From Phycisphaerae bacterium (GTDB taxonomy: Bacteria > Planctomycetota > Phycisphaerae > UBA1845), in contig JAJVHU010000027.1 of assembly GCA_022072505.1 (NCBI GenBank), positions 1 to 64,000 of the forward strand: a stretch of DNA of 64,000 nucleotides. The letters are read 5' to 3'. The position numbers and the translations under genes are program-made. Positions 24,752 through 33,060 of this stretch are shown in pieces (the stretch's first letter is position 1; every line of letters starts with the position of its first letter). The notes under the pieces were generated by a model that was given only the letters and a program-made list of their open reading frames with translations, was not told the DNA's origin and did no database searches.

Positions 24752-25263
24752 TGCCGAAGCCGCGAACTTAACCGAGCCGCGCCCGTAAGGAAGCGTTCTT
24801 TTGAGTCTCCGCTTGACTCCGCTGCGCCGCGGCGCGCGACGCTCTTCGACCCACCATGAAGGCGTCGCGGCGCGTCGCGTTTCTTCGACCCCAACGGGGT
24901 CGCGTCCCCCAGCCCAGGGTAGGTCGCCGCAGGCGACCTACCCTGGGGAACCGAAACCGCTCGATCCTCAACCCCAACGGGGTGACAATTGTCAAGAAGG
25001 TAGGGGTTGCACCACGCGATCCACCCAGGTTGGTTCGACCCCTTCGGGGTCGCGTTTTGATCCCGCACGCCACCGTGGGTTTCACCCACGGCTATCCACG
25101 TAATTCCCCTTCGGGGAATACGACGCCAACCGCCGGAGAATATGACGTCTGACCGCCGGGGATTACGACGCCGATCCCCGAAGGGGATCAACATGAATAG
25201 CCGTGGGCGCAGCCCACGGAAGACGAAGGCAAGCGCGCCCAACCCCGAAAGGGGTTGTACCGC

Positions 25264-25650
25264 TCGGTGCAACCCGTTCAACTCGGCGCAACCCGTTCAA
25301 CTCGGCGCAACCCGTTCAACCCGGTGCAACCCTTCCAACCCATCGCAACCCGTTCAACCCGCCGCAACCGTTTCATCTGGCGCAACTCCTTTCAACCCGC
25401 CGCAACCGTTTCATCTGGCGCAACTCCTTCAACCCAGCGCAACCCCTTCAACTCGGTGCAGCCGTTTCATCTGGTGCAACCCGTTCGACCCGGCGCAACC
25501 GTTTCGTCTGGCGCAACTCCTTCAACCCATCGCAATCCTTTCAACCCGCCGCAACCCCTTCAACCCGGCGCAACCGTTTCATCTGGCGCAACCCCTTCAA
25601 CTCGGTGCAACCGTTTCATCTGGTGCAACCCGTTCGACCCGGCGCAACCC
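25264..25650. repeat. 18-19-bp minisatellite, about 20 units
   Basis: Imperfect units of the form CGCAACCCGTTCAACCCGG alternating with CGCAACCGTTTCATCTGG. The paralogous block has a shorter version of the same array (about 57700-57810), so the copy number differs between the two. Confidence 0.85.
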
Positions 25651-25654
25651 CGTT

Positions 25655-25773
25655 GAGCCTGGGAATTTTTCCAGCCGACGCCTCACGAACGCGCGTCTTT
25701 CGGGTCACGGACCCGCCTTTCAGTCTCGGATTTGGTGTTTGATGCGGAGGGCTTCCCAAAAATTCCCAGGCTC
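25655..25773. mobile_element. 119-bp MITE-like insertion, copy 2, with empty site known
   Basis: Perfect 16-bp terminal inverted repeats, GAGCCTGGGAATTTTT at 25655-25670 and its complement at 25758-25773. GTT flanks both sides (25652-25654 and 25774-25776). The paralogous block at 57685-57700 (opposite strand) has the uninterrupted CCCCGTTGGGGTTGG, i.e. one GTT and no element, so this is a precise insertion with a 3-bp target duplication. It is non-coding. Confidence 0.88.
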
Positions 25774-25861
25774 GTTGGGGTTGGTCGAGGGGTGGATCGC
25801 CGCGAACCCAAGGTAGGCCGCCTTCGGCGACCAACCCTGGGCTGGAGGCCGCAATCCCTTC

Positions 25862-26020
25862 GGGATTGAAACACAACAACGGACATTCGCGCGTGTTTTT
25901 CGGGTTTGAAACACAACAACGGGCGTTCGCGCGCCTCCTCCGGGATTGAAACAAAACAACGGACATTCGCGCATGTTCTTCGGAATTGAAACACAACAAC
26001 AGACGCTCGCGCGTGCTCTC
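25862..26020. repeat. 40-bp tandem repeat with GGGATTGAAAC cores
   Basis: Four units start at 25862, 25902, 25942 and 25982, each GGRWTTGAAACACAACAAC followed by a conserved GGACATTCGCGCGTG-like segment. The unit resembles a CRISPR repeat end, but the intervening sequence is conserved too, so it is a simple tandem repeat. Confidence 0.85.
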
Positions 26021-26509
26021 CGGACGTTGGCGCGGATTCGTCGGGGTTGAGGCAAATGCGCCCGACGATCCTGCGGGGCTGTCGGCGAAGCGTGTTGATC
26101 GAGGTCAGGCGAAGCGTGTTGCACCGGAGTCAGCCGGAGTCAGGTGGAGATTCGGGCCGCGCCAAATCTTAAGTTCATGCGATTCCGACACCCCGCAACC
26201 GGAGGCAGATGGGGACTCAGGGGAACGCTTCCTGACGGGCGCGGCTCGGTTTCGCGGGGAACGCTTCCTTACGGGCGCGGCTCGGTTTCGCGACAGCGTC
26301 TTGAGCGTGGGAGCGAGCCTGACATTATGCTTCCCTCAGGACCACAACGGAGCGGAAGTCGACCGGTGCGAGGGGGTTGAATTCGTCAGCGGGGTCGATC
26401 AAAATGCTCCGCCGGAATTTCAAAGGCCTCTCGGCTAGGATGCCCCCGCCAGGATTGCAGGCGCCGTCGGCGTCGCGGGGGACCGGGCGATCGGCCTCGG
26501 GAGTCGTTC

Positions 26510-27319
26510 ATGAGCGCTCAACCGTCACCCGGAAAGATCTGCCGTCTGTGCGGGGTGGATTGCGCGAACCGCCCGCGGACGCGCGACTCGAAGGGGCACT
26601 ACTACTGTCAGCCCTGCTTCGACAAGGTCAACAAGGCGGCGCAGTCGGGCGAGCCGGTCGTCGCGCGTCCGGTCAAAGCGCGCGGACCAGCGCCGTCCGC
26701 CCGGGCGAAGTCCGGCGAGCCGGATCTGCTTGCGGAGCTCTCCGATCTGGAAAGCAGCTCTGAAGCGATCGACGGCGGTCCACTCTGCGAATCCTGCGGG
26801 ACGCCGATGCAGCGCGGGGCGATTCTGTGTACGTCCTGCGGTTTCAACAAGCGGATCGGACAGAAGCTCGCGGTCAAAATCGACGGCGCCGCGCCCCCGA
26901 CGTCGCCGCGCGCCGCATCGGCGCGGCGGGCGAGTCGCGGCGGATCGAGTTCGCTCGGCGGGCTTTCGGACAAGCCGTTCCTTTTCGGCGTGGCGACGTT
27001 GGTCGTGATGCTCGGTTTGTTTCTCGTGGGGCGTGCGAGTCCGGAGATCGCGCCGGTGATGGGCATCGTGTCGAACCTGGTCGGAACGGGCATTTTCATC
27101 TGGCTGCTGATTGTGGCGTTTCGCGAGGGGGTCGGTCACGGACTCGGCTGTCTTTTCTGTCCCATCTACGGACTCTACTTCACCTTCGCGGTGAATTCGG
27201 ATCTCCGTCTGAAGTGGGCGTACGTGGGGTCGTTGCTGGCGGGCGTCTTCACGGTGGTCTTAAGCTGGGACGACATTATGTCCGGCAACTACCTTGGCGG
27301 CGGAGGGGGCGGATTCTGA
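26510..27319 (+). CDS. Zinc-ribbon membrane protein, unknown
   Basis: Protein of 269 aa. Two Cys motifs occur: CRLCGVDCANRPRTRDSKGH...YYCQPC at the N-terminus and CESCGTPMQRGAILCTSCGF at ~94-113. A Ser/Arg/Ala-rich linker leads to three or four membrane helices (FGVATLVVMLGLFLVGRAS, IVSNLVGTGIFIWLLIVAFR, CLFCPIYGLYFTFAV, YVGSLLAGVFTVVLSW) and a Gly-rich tail. The arrangement, a cytoplasmic zinc ribbon in front of a small membrane domain, is frequent in planctomycetes but has no assigned role. It is followed after 10 bp by the DUF2752 gene, likely one operon. Confidence 0.75.
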   Translation: MSAQPSPGKICRLCGVDCANRPRTRDSKGHYYCQPCFDKVNKAAQSGEPVVARPVKARGPAPSARAKSGEPDLLAELSDLESSSEAIDGGPLCESCGTPMQRGAILCTSCGFNKRIGQKLAVKIDGAAPPTSPRAASARRASRGGSSSLGGLSDKPFLFGVATLVVMLGLFLVGRASPEIAPVMGIVSNLVGTGIFIWLLIVAFREGVGHGLGCLFCPIYGLYFTFAVNSDLRLKWAYVGSLLAGVFTVVLSWDDIMSGNYLGGGGGGF

Positions 27320-27329
27320 CGCCGGATTC

Positions 27330-27782
27330 ATGCCTGTTTCGGCCACAAAGCCCGAGGAACAAGCGCCATCGAGCGTTCCCGTCGCTGGATTCTCCGGGTT
27401 GCGGTCTTTGCGCTGCGGGACCGTCATCGCCGTGTTGATCCTGACCGCGGCGGTGCTGCACCCGCCGCACGGTCTGGGTCCCGTGCTCTGCCCGTCGCGG
27501 TGGGTCACGGGCCTGCCCTGTCCCGGCTGCGGACTGTCGCGGAGCGTCAGTTGCGCGGTGCGCGGGATGTGGGCGGCGAGCTTCGGGCATCACCCTTTCG
27601 GGATCCCCGTCGTCGTGCTGCTCGTCGGCGTGGCGGCGACGGGGCTGCTGCCGCGGCGCGTCCGCGAGCGGCTGACCGCGCGCCTGCAACCGGTCCGGCC
27701 GCTTGCCCGCTGGGGAATCCTGGCGTTCATCACGGCGTTCGTCGCGTTCGGCGCGATGCGGATGCTGCTTGCCCGGAGTTAG
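27330..27782 (+). CDS. DUF2752 membrane protein
   Basis: Protein of 150 aa from the ATG at 27330. The family signature is clear: LCPSRWVTGLPCPGCGLSRS (CPxxxxTGLPCPGCGLxR) between the first helix (VIAVLILTAAVLHPP) and an HHPFGIPVVVLLVGVAATGL helix; a third helix lies near the C-terminus. DUF2752 proteins are small inner-membrane proteins of unknown function. It starts 10 bp after the preceding gene. Confidence 0.85.
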   Translation: MPVSATKPEEQAPSSVPVAGFSGLRSLRCGTVIAVLILTAAVLHPPHGLGPVLCPSRWVTGLPCPGCGLSRSVSCAVRGMWAASFGHHPFGIPVVVLLVGVAATGLLPRRVRERLTARLQPVRPLARWGILAFITAFVAFGAMRMLLARS

Positions 27783-27975
27783 AGCAAACTCCGTTTCCGT
27801 GTAGCAACCCCGACGCGACGAAATGGCCCATTCAAACGCGCGTTCGCGCGGGCTGAAGCCACGCGGCTCGGTACACAAAAACAGAGAATGCTCTAGCCCG
27901 GGGCGCAAACAAAAAAGCGATGCGGGCGAGGATCGGGTCGTCCGTTTCCGATCGTCGTGCGGGCGGCGCGGCCGG
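27783..27975. repeat. Convergent intergenic spacer with GC-rich inverted repeat copy
   Basis: A copy of the GC-rich family (GTTCGCGCGGGCTGAAGCC then ACGCGGCTCGG) is at 27842-27871, 60 bp after a stop codon. The right half is imperfect. Confidence 0.7.
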
Positions 27976-29766
27976 TCACGGACGATAGTAATAGTGCCAC
28001 GCATAATTCAGTTCCCTGGTTTGGTTCGGTTCCAGGGGCACGTCCCAGCTTAATTCGATCGCCCCGTTCATGCGCCACCACCACCAAGGCCAGGAATACC
28101 AGCGCCACCACGTTGGCACCCCTGCGCCACTCGTGGCCGCGGGCGCCAATTCAAGCACGTTCTGCATTTTCGCCTCACCATCCTGCCCGACCCTGTCGCA
28201 GTGCCCGATGACGTAGCGACGTACATGGACCTCAACCGCATGGGCGCGGTAGTTGGTCAGCGTCACCGTTCCCTCCAGCGACACTCGATCGTAGTGATCG
28301 CCCCGCCACACCTTCGCCCCGAGCAAGCGCTCGATCTCCAACTCGGACTTGGACACGCCGATCCCCACGGCCGCCGTAATTTCTACTTCGGTCGTGCCGC
28401 GCGGCGCCGTGTAGGTCATCATGCCCTGGCCCAGCGGACGACCCTGGCGGATCATCAGGACCGGCGCCGTCGTGAGCGGATGCGTCGCGGAATTCGTCAG
28501 CCGCAGACGATGCATGACCTTCGGAGCGGCCAGAAGGCGAGCCAGCTCCGCCTCATACTGGGATTGAAACTGCTGGCGCATTTCCGGGAGCGGAGCGATA
28601 GGAATCTCCAGGATGTAACGATCTTCGCAGGGGATTTCAAACGCGACAATCGGAAGCACCATGCGTTCGCCCTTGCGGAGGGTGACGCGTTCGAGGGTCC
28701 AGACGAAAAGGTCTTCGACGCTTTCCCCCGGAACGTTCACGTCTCCGACGTCGCCCGTCGCGTCGGCGGCGCCGTGTCCTGCGCCGGAGTACTCGCCCAT
28801 GCGCGCGGTCTGCGACATGATGGCGTTACTCAGAAAGTTCGGCGTCCCTCTCGGATCGGTCGCCTCCCGGAAATAGGGTGAAAGCTGCGCGAGCGCCTGC
28901 TGCATCGACATTGGATCGAGCGTGTCCTTGAACCTGAACGTGGGAACGCCGATGACGAGGTGAACCGCAGCCTCGTCAAGGTCGGCCAACTCATTGATCA
29001 GCGTGGCCTGCATGTTCACCTTCGCCGTCCCCTCGCCGGTCACTTCAAGACGGTAGGACGGGATCCAGCGCAATCCCCGCTGAACGTAGCCCATCCCGAC
29101 GGCCGCGGTTTCAGGAAGGCGGGGGGCATACCGCTGCCCCTGGTCCACCGGCGCAAAACTCAGCGTCAGGACGTTGCGTTCCTCCTCGCGGGTCAACGCG
29201 GGACTATGTCCCTCGGGAAACGTCAGCTCCCGGACGCGATTCAGCGGCATGACCCGGACGCCGTCGGCCAGCCGGAAAGCCACGAGCTCATTGCCCTTGA
29301 CCGAGGATGGGGATGGAGGCGCCGTCCCTGGCGCATCGGCGGCGGGATGGGCATACGAAGCGTCCTCGATCGTCGCGGGAAAACCGACCCCGTCAACGTC
29401 GGTGACGACAACCGCCCGACCGATGTTGCCCTCAATCAGATCCTTCAGCTCCAGTGCCGGACGGCGCACCGGAACGCGCTGTTTCCCCGCCACCACACCC
29501 TTGAGGCGGACGCGATCGTCGGCGGAGGCCGCCCAGAACGCCCCCATGATCGGCGCGGGCAGCTCGTCAAGCCGGACGCGACCCTCCGTATCCAGCCTGA
29601 CGACGCCTTCGTGCAGCACGAAGGCGTGACCGTCCTTGAACACCGTCACCTCCTTCACGGGCAGCTTCGACAAGGAGAGGTCTCCTTCGAAACCCCGTGA
29701 GACGCTGGAAGATGCAAGAAGCATGACCATCGCCGCGATGCCCCGGAGAAACGACATGCGATTCAT
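27976..29766 (-). CDS. Exported protein with DUF4139-like domain and Trp-rich C-terminus
   Basis: Protein of 596 aa with a signal peptide (FLRGIAAMVMLLASSSVSRG). The central and C-terminal parts show features of DUF4139 (mucoidy-inhibitor-A-like) proteins: VGMGYVQRGLRWIPSYRLEV, ATLINELADLDEAAVHLVIG, VSLEGTVTLTNYRAHAVEVH, and the closing WDVPLEPNQTRELNYAWHYY. Near residue 550 is an unusual cluster of eight Trp in 16 residues (TWWRWYSWPWWWWRMN). The start at 29766 has GGGAGG 7 nt upstream. Probably periplasmic or surface; biochemical role unknown. Confidence 0.75.
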   Translation of the reverse strand: MNRMSFLRGIAAMVMLLASSSVSRGFEGDLSLSKLPVKEVTVFKDGHAFVLHEGVVRLDTEGRVRLDELPAPIMGAFWAASADDRVRLKGVVAGKQRVPVRRPALELKDLIEGNIGRAVVVTDVDGVGFPATIEDASYAHPAADAPGTAPPSPSSVKGNELVAFRLADGVRVMPLNRVRELTFPEGHSPALTREEERNVLTLSFAPVDQGQRYAPRLPETAAVGMGYVQRGLRWIPSYRLEVTGEGTAKVNMQATLINELADLDEAAVHLVIGVPTFRFKDTLDPMSMQQALAQLSPYFREATDPRGTPNFLSNAIMSQTARMGEYSGAGHGAADATGDVGDVNVPGESVEDLFVWTLERVTLRKGERMVLPIVAFEIPCEDRYILEIPIAPLPEMRQQFQSQYEAELARLLAAPKVMHRLRLTNSATHPLTTAPVLMIRQGRPLGQGMMTYTAPRGTTEVEITAAVGIGVSKSELEIERLLGAKVWRGDHYDRVSLEGTVTLTNYRAHAVEVHVRRYVIGHCDRVGQDGEAKMQNVLELAPAATSGAGVPTWWRWYSWPWWWWRMNGAIELSWDVPLEPNQTRELNYAWHYYYRP

Positions 29767-30224
29767 CGGAAAACCTCCCGTAAGGACGGGTTTCGTTGTC
29801 GGATTGGATTCGACACCAGCCGGCGGCGTCGATCCCGCGGGTCAACTTCGGGTCACGTTCGCCGGTCTGGCGGATTCATCATCGAACCACGCCGCGGTCG
29901 TTACAAGTCACATTTGCGCAACGTTGCGCCCGTGTTGCACAACGCACGATGACGCGGCGCCTCATTTCCGGATCGGCGGATGTTTTTCCTCGAAGACGTC
30001 GCCCGGCGTGGACCCATCTCCGGCAAGCCTTCGGGCGGAACCTCGACCCGTGCGGGCATCTTCGCGAGACGAGGGATTCCTCGGACTGCCGCCATGTCGT
30101 TCAGGGGCGTAAGGCGATCACCTGCGTTGTACAGTTTCCCACAAGAACCGCCCTTTCACGCGACGGGAATCGTTTATCATGGAGGGGTAAAGCGGTTTGA
30201 CCCTTCTCGAGCGGGAGACGGTTC
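29767..30224. other. Divergent intergenic region, no gene
   Basis: Apart from the operator-like repeat, no coding frame is supported. CGGGAGG at 29774-29780 (minus strand) is the ribosome binding site of the upstream-facing gene. A GGGAG about 10 nt before 30225 serves the downstream hydrolase. Confidence 0.5.
29914..29944. promoter_or_regulatory. Operator-like repeated palindrome between divergent genes
   Basis: GCGCAACGTTGCGC (29916-29929) is a perfect 14-bp palindrome. The half-site TTGCGCAACG at 29914 repeats as TTGCACAACG at 29935, exactly 21 bp apart, i.e. on the same DNA face. It lies in the 458-bp gap between the DUF4139-like gene and the hydrolase gene, the expected place for a regulator site. 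Confidence 0.45.
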
Positions 30225-32735
30225 ATGTTCATGAAGCGGATGAAAGGTGCGGTCTGGACCGTGGCGTTGCTGGTCGGCGCCGCGGCGGCGTGGGGATGGC
30301 AGGCGGGGGCGGTCAAGCCTGCCGCACAGGAGGGCGCGAAATCGGACGAAGCGTCGGGCCTGCCCGTGTCGCTCGCCGGTTTTGAGGATGAAGGCGTCTT
30401 CTTCATCTTCAAAGGCGAGGAGCGGATCATCACGATCCGCTACGCCTGGAAGCCGGACGGGCGTTACGAAACCGACGCCGTCCTCGCGATGGCCGGGCAG
30501 GAGGTCCAGTTCGGTTACACCCTCACGCCCGACGCCGACGGACGCTTTGCGCGGATCGACCTGCGTCAGCCGCAGGGTCCGGCGGTCGTCGAGCGCGACG
30601 GTTCGACCGTGCGCCTCACGTTCAAGGAGATCAAGCGGACGGCGACGCTCAAGCCGGACTCCGTGCTGCACGAGGATTACTCGCCGGCGCTGATGTCGAT
30701 CCCCGTGAGGCGCTACGACCGCGCGAAAGCGGGGGTGCAGAGCTTCCCCGTGTACGTCGTCGGCGCGGTGGTGGTGGAGGCGTCGCTGGAGCGGATCGAC
30801 CCCGCGGAACGCACGATCGGCGGGCGCGACGTGGCGTTCGAGCGCTTCACCTACCGCTTTCCCGGCGTGGACATGACGGTCTGGGCGGACGAAAAGTCGA
30901 AGATCTGCTTCATCGACGTTCCCGCGCAACGCGCCGCGTACGTCCGAGAGGGGTACGAGGCGCTGCGGACGGCGGCCGACGCCGATCCGTTGATCTCCAA
31001 GCCGACCTTCGAGGTCGTCGAGAAGCGCGGCGAGGGCGTGCCGATGCGCGACGGGCTGAAGCTCTCGACGGACCTCTACCTGCCGAAGACCGATGACAAA
31101 GTCCCCGTCGTGCTCATCCGCACGCCGTACAAAAAGGAGATGGCGGAGCTGGACGCCAGGTTCTACGCCCGGCGCGGGTACGCCGTCGCGGTGCAGGACG
31201 TGCGCGGACGCTTCGCCTCGCCCGGGGAGTGGGAGCCTTTCGTCAACGAGAAAAAGGACGGGTACGACACGATCGAGTGGCTGGCCGCGCAGCCGTGGTC
31301 TTCGGGCAAGGTCGGGATGATCGGGGCGTCGTACCTGGGCTGGGTGCAGTGGTGGGCGGCGAGCGAGAACCCGCCGCACCTCGTGACGATCATCCCCAAC
31401 GTCGCCCCGCCGGATCCGTTTTACAATGTCCCCTATGAATACGGGACGTTCTTCCTGCTCGGGGCGATCTGGTGGGCCGACGTCGTCGAGCAGGAGGCGA
31501 CCGGAGACCTGTCCGGCGTGGCGATGGGCAAAATCATGGAGAAGAAGTTCGCCCAGCTCCTCCGCGGCCTGCCGGTCATCGAACTCGACAAGGCGTTTCT
31601 CGGAAAAGAGAGCAAGCACTGGCGGACGTGGATCGAGCACAACACCGAGGACGAGTACTGGGCGCGGGCGAGCTTCCTGAAGTCGCTCGACCAGGTGCGC
31701 ATCCCCGTGTTTCACCAGTCCGGATGGTTCGACGGCGACGGCATCGGCTCGAAGCTCAATTACGCCGCGATGGCGCGTCACGGGCATCCGCATCAGAAGC
31801 TGATCCTCGGTCCGTGGGGGCATCAGGCCGAGGCGTCGCGGCGCCTGGGGGACTGGGACTTCGGCGAGCAGGCGGCGATCGACCTTCCGCGCGAGTACCT
31901 GCGCTGGTTCGATCACTGGCTCAAGGGCATCGACAACGGCATCGTGAAGGAGCCGCTGGTGCGGATCTTCGCGATGAACTCGAACGTCTGGCTCACCGGC
32001 GACGCCTATCCCCTTCCGCAGACGCGCTTCGAGAAGTGGTATCTGTCCAGCGGCGGAAACGCGAACACCTCGAAGGGTGATGGAAAGCTTACGCGCGAGG
32101 CGCCTTCGGCCGACGGCCCGCCGGACCGCTACACCTACGACCCCGGCGATCCGACCCCCAACCCGGCCTATCGCGAGGAAACCGAGGAAGAGGAGAAGAT
32201 CGAGCGCACGCAGGAGGAGCTGAAGAAGATCGCCAGGGAGCACCACGAGTCGGTCACGGCGCAGCGCAAGGACATCCTCGTGTACACGTCCGAACCGTTC
32301 GAGGCGGATTACACCTTCGCCGGACCCGTCTCGGGAAAACTTTTCGCAACCAGTTCCGCGAAGGACACGGACTGGTTCATGCGCCTGCTGCTGGTGGAGC
32401 CCGATGGAGAGGTGACCAACCTCGTCGAGGGACGCCTCCGTGCCCGCTTCCGCAACTCGATGAGCCGCCCCGAGCTTCTCGAACCGGGCAGGGTCTACGA
32501 GTACGACCTCGACCTGTGGCAGACGGGCCTGACCGTGAAGAAAGGCCAGCGCCTCCGCGTCGAAGTCGCCTCCGCCACCTTCCCGTTCTTCTCACGCAAC
32601 CTCAACACCGGCGGACACAACGAAAAAGAGACGACATACGTCACCGCCGATCAGACGATCCACCACGACGCCCAGCGCCCCTCGCACGTCGTGCTCCCGA
32701 TGATCCCGGCGGACGAGATCGCCAAGAAACGGTAG
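30225..32735 (+). CDS. CocE/NonD-family hydrolase (X-Pro peptidase S15-like), exported
   Basis: Protein of 836 aa with a signal peptide (GAVWTVALLVGAAAAWGWQA). Residues ~50-255 are an N-terminal region not part of the standard CocE core. The alpha/beta hydrolase starts near 265 (RDGLKLSTDLYLP). The nucleophile motif is GASYLGW near residue 368, the Asp is probably in FHQSGWFDGDG (~500), and the His in GPWGHQ (~530). A beta-sandwich jelly-roll C-terminal domain (~600-830, DILVYTSEPFEADYTFAGPV, LTVKKGQRLRVEVAS) completes the family layout. Members hydrolyse acyl or aminoacyl esters and amides. A charged insert (EETEEEEKIERTQEELKKIA) lies near 647-666. Confidence 0.88.
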   Translation: MFMKRMKGAVWTVALLVGAAAAWGWQAGAVKPAAQEGAKSDEASGLPVSLAGFEDEGVFFIFKGEERIITIRYAWKPDGRYETDAVLAMAGQEVQFGYTLTPDADGRFARIDLRQPQGPAVVERDGSTVRLTFKEIKRTATLKPDSVLHEDYSPALMSIPVRRYDRAKAGVQSFPVYVVGAVVVEASLERIDPAERTIGGRDVAFERFTYRFPGVDMTVWADEKSKICFIDVPAQRAAYVREGYEALRTAADADPLISKPTFEVVEKRGEGVPMRDGLKLSTDLYLPKTDDKVPVVLIRTPYKKEMAELDARFYARRGYAVAVQDVRGRFASPGEWEPFVNEKKDGYDTIEWLAAQPWSSGKVGMIGASYLGWVQWWAASENPPHLVTIIPNVAPPDPFYNVPYEYGTFFLLGAIWWADVVEQEATGDLSGVAMGKIMEKKFAQLLRGLPVIELDKAFLGKESKHWRTWIEHNTEDEYWARASFLKSLDQVRIPVFHQSGWFDGDGIGSKLNYAAMARHGHPHQKLILGPWGHQAEASRRLGDWDFGEQAAIDLPREYLRWFDHWLKGIDNGIVKEPLVRIFAMNSNVWLTGDAYPLPQTRFEKWYLSSGGNANTSKGDGKLTREAPSADGPPDRYTYDPGDPTPNPAYREETEEEEKIERTQEELKKIAREHHESVTAQRKDILVYTSEPFEADYTFAGPVSGKLFATSSAKDTDWFMRLLLVEPDGEVTNLVEGRLRARFRNSMSRPELLEPGRVYEYDLDLWQTGLTVKKGQRLRVEVASATFPFFSRNLNTGGHNEKETTYVTADQTIHHDAQRPSHVVLPMIPADEIAKKR

Positions 32736-32743
32736 GGGGGAAA

Positions 32744-32785
32744 GGCAATAGGCAATAGGCAACAGGCAATAGGGAACAGGCAACT
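32744..32785. repeat. Heptanucleotide tandem repeat
   Basis: Six 7-bp units of GGCAATA and near variants (GGCAACA, GGGAACA) directly follow the hydrolase gene. This resembles the short tandemly repeated repetitive sequences known from cyanobacteria. Confidence 0.85.
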
Positions 32786-32790
32786 GCCAC

Positions 32791-32908
32791 CGAGCCGCGG
32801 GCTTCAGTCCGCGCGATTCCTCGACGGCGCGATGCGGCTTCAGCCCGCGCGATTCCTCGACGGCGCGATGCGGCTTCAGTCCGCGCGATTCCTCGACGGC
32901 GCGATGCG
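32791..32908. repeat. 36-bp tandem repeat of the GC-rich family
   Basis: GCTTCAG cores at 32801, 32837 and 32873 mark three 36-bp units (GCTTCAGTCCGCGCGATTCC then TCGACGGCGCGATGCG). The first unit starts with the GAGCCGCG end of the GC-rich inverted-repeat family. The rest of the gap to 33060 has no gene. Confidence 0.85.
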
Positions 32909-33060
32909 GACATTCCCGGAGCGCCCGCCGGCTTTCGGCAGGCAACCCCCGCGCCGCTGTAATCCCGCCGACGGCTCACGAAATCGGCCGTTGCGTTATA
33001 TGCCCCAACGCACCGCCGCTCGGCGCCGGCAGATCCCTCGATCGACGCAGCCGAGCGGAA

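Larger units (their letters stand above)
24769..26291. repeat. Composite non-coding repeat, copy 1
   Basis: The 1.5-kb block is bounded by the dispersed 29-bp repeat in opposite orientations: ACCGAGCCGCGCCCG at 24770, and GAACGCTTCC..GGCTCGGTTT twice at 26223-26252 and 26259-26288. Inside, in order: a GTAGGTCGCC/GGCGACCTAC hairpin near 24922-24948; CCCCGAAGGGG- and CCCACGG-type palindromes (24880-25240); an 18-19-bp tandem array (25264-25650); a 119-bp insertion (25655-25773); a 40-bp tandem array (25862-26020); and a conserved 200-bp end. The block is colinear with 57076-58234 on the opposite strand. Open frames here are compositional artefacts. Function unknown. Confidence 0.85.

Noticed and set aside
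25862..26020. CRISPR-like array with GGGATTGAAAC repeat ends and 40-bp period
   Set aside because: The sequences between cores are also conserved (GGACATTCGCGCGTG variants), so there are no unique spacers, no cas genes are nearby, and the paralogous block has the same array. It is a tandem repeat.
24800..26400. Long open frames in composite block 1 (for example frames full of QP, RN, TR residues)
   Set aside because: They follow the tandem repeats in all frames, have no start signals and shift frame between the paralogous blocks. Not genes.
30177..32246. 689-codon minus-strand open frame opposite the CocE hydrolase
   Set aside because: Mirror of a gene with complete catalytic motifs; no plausible domain.
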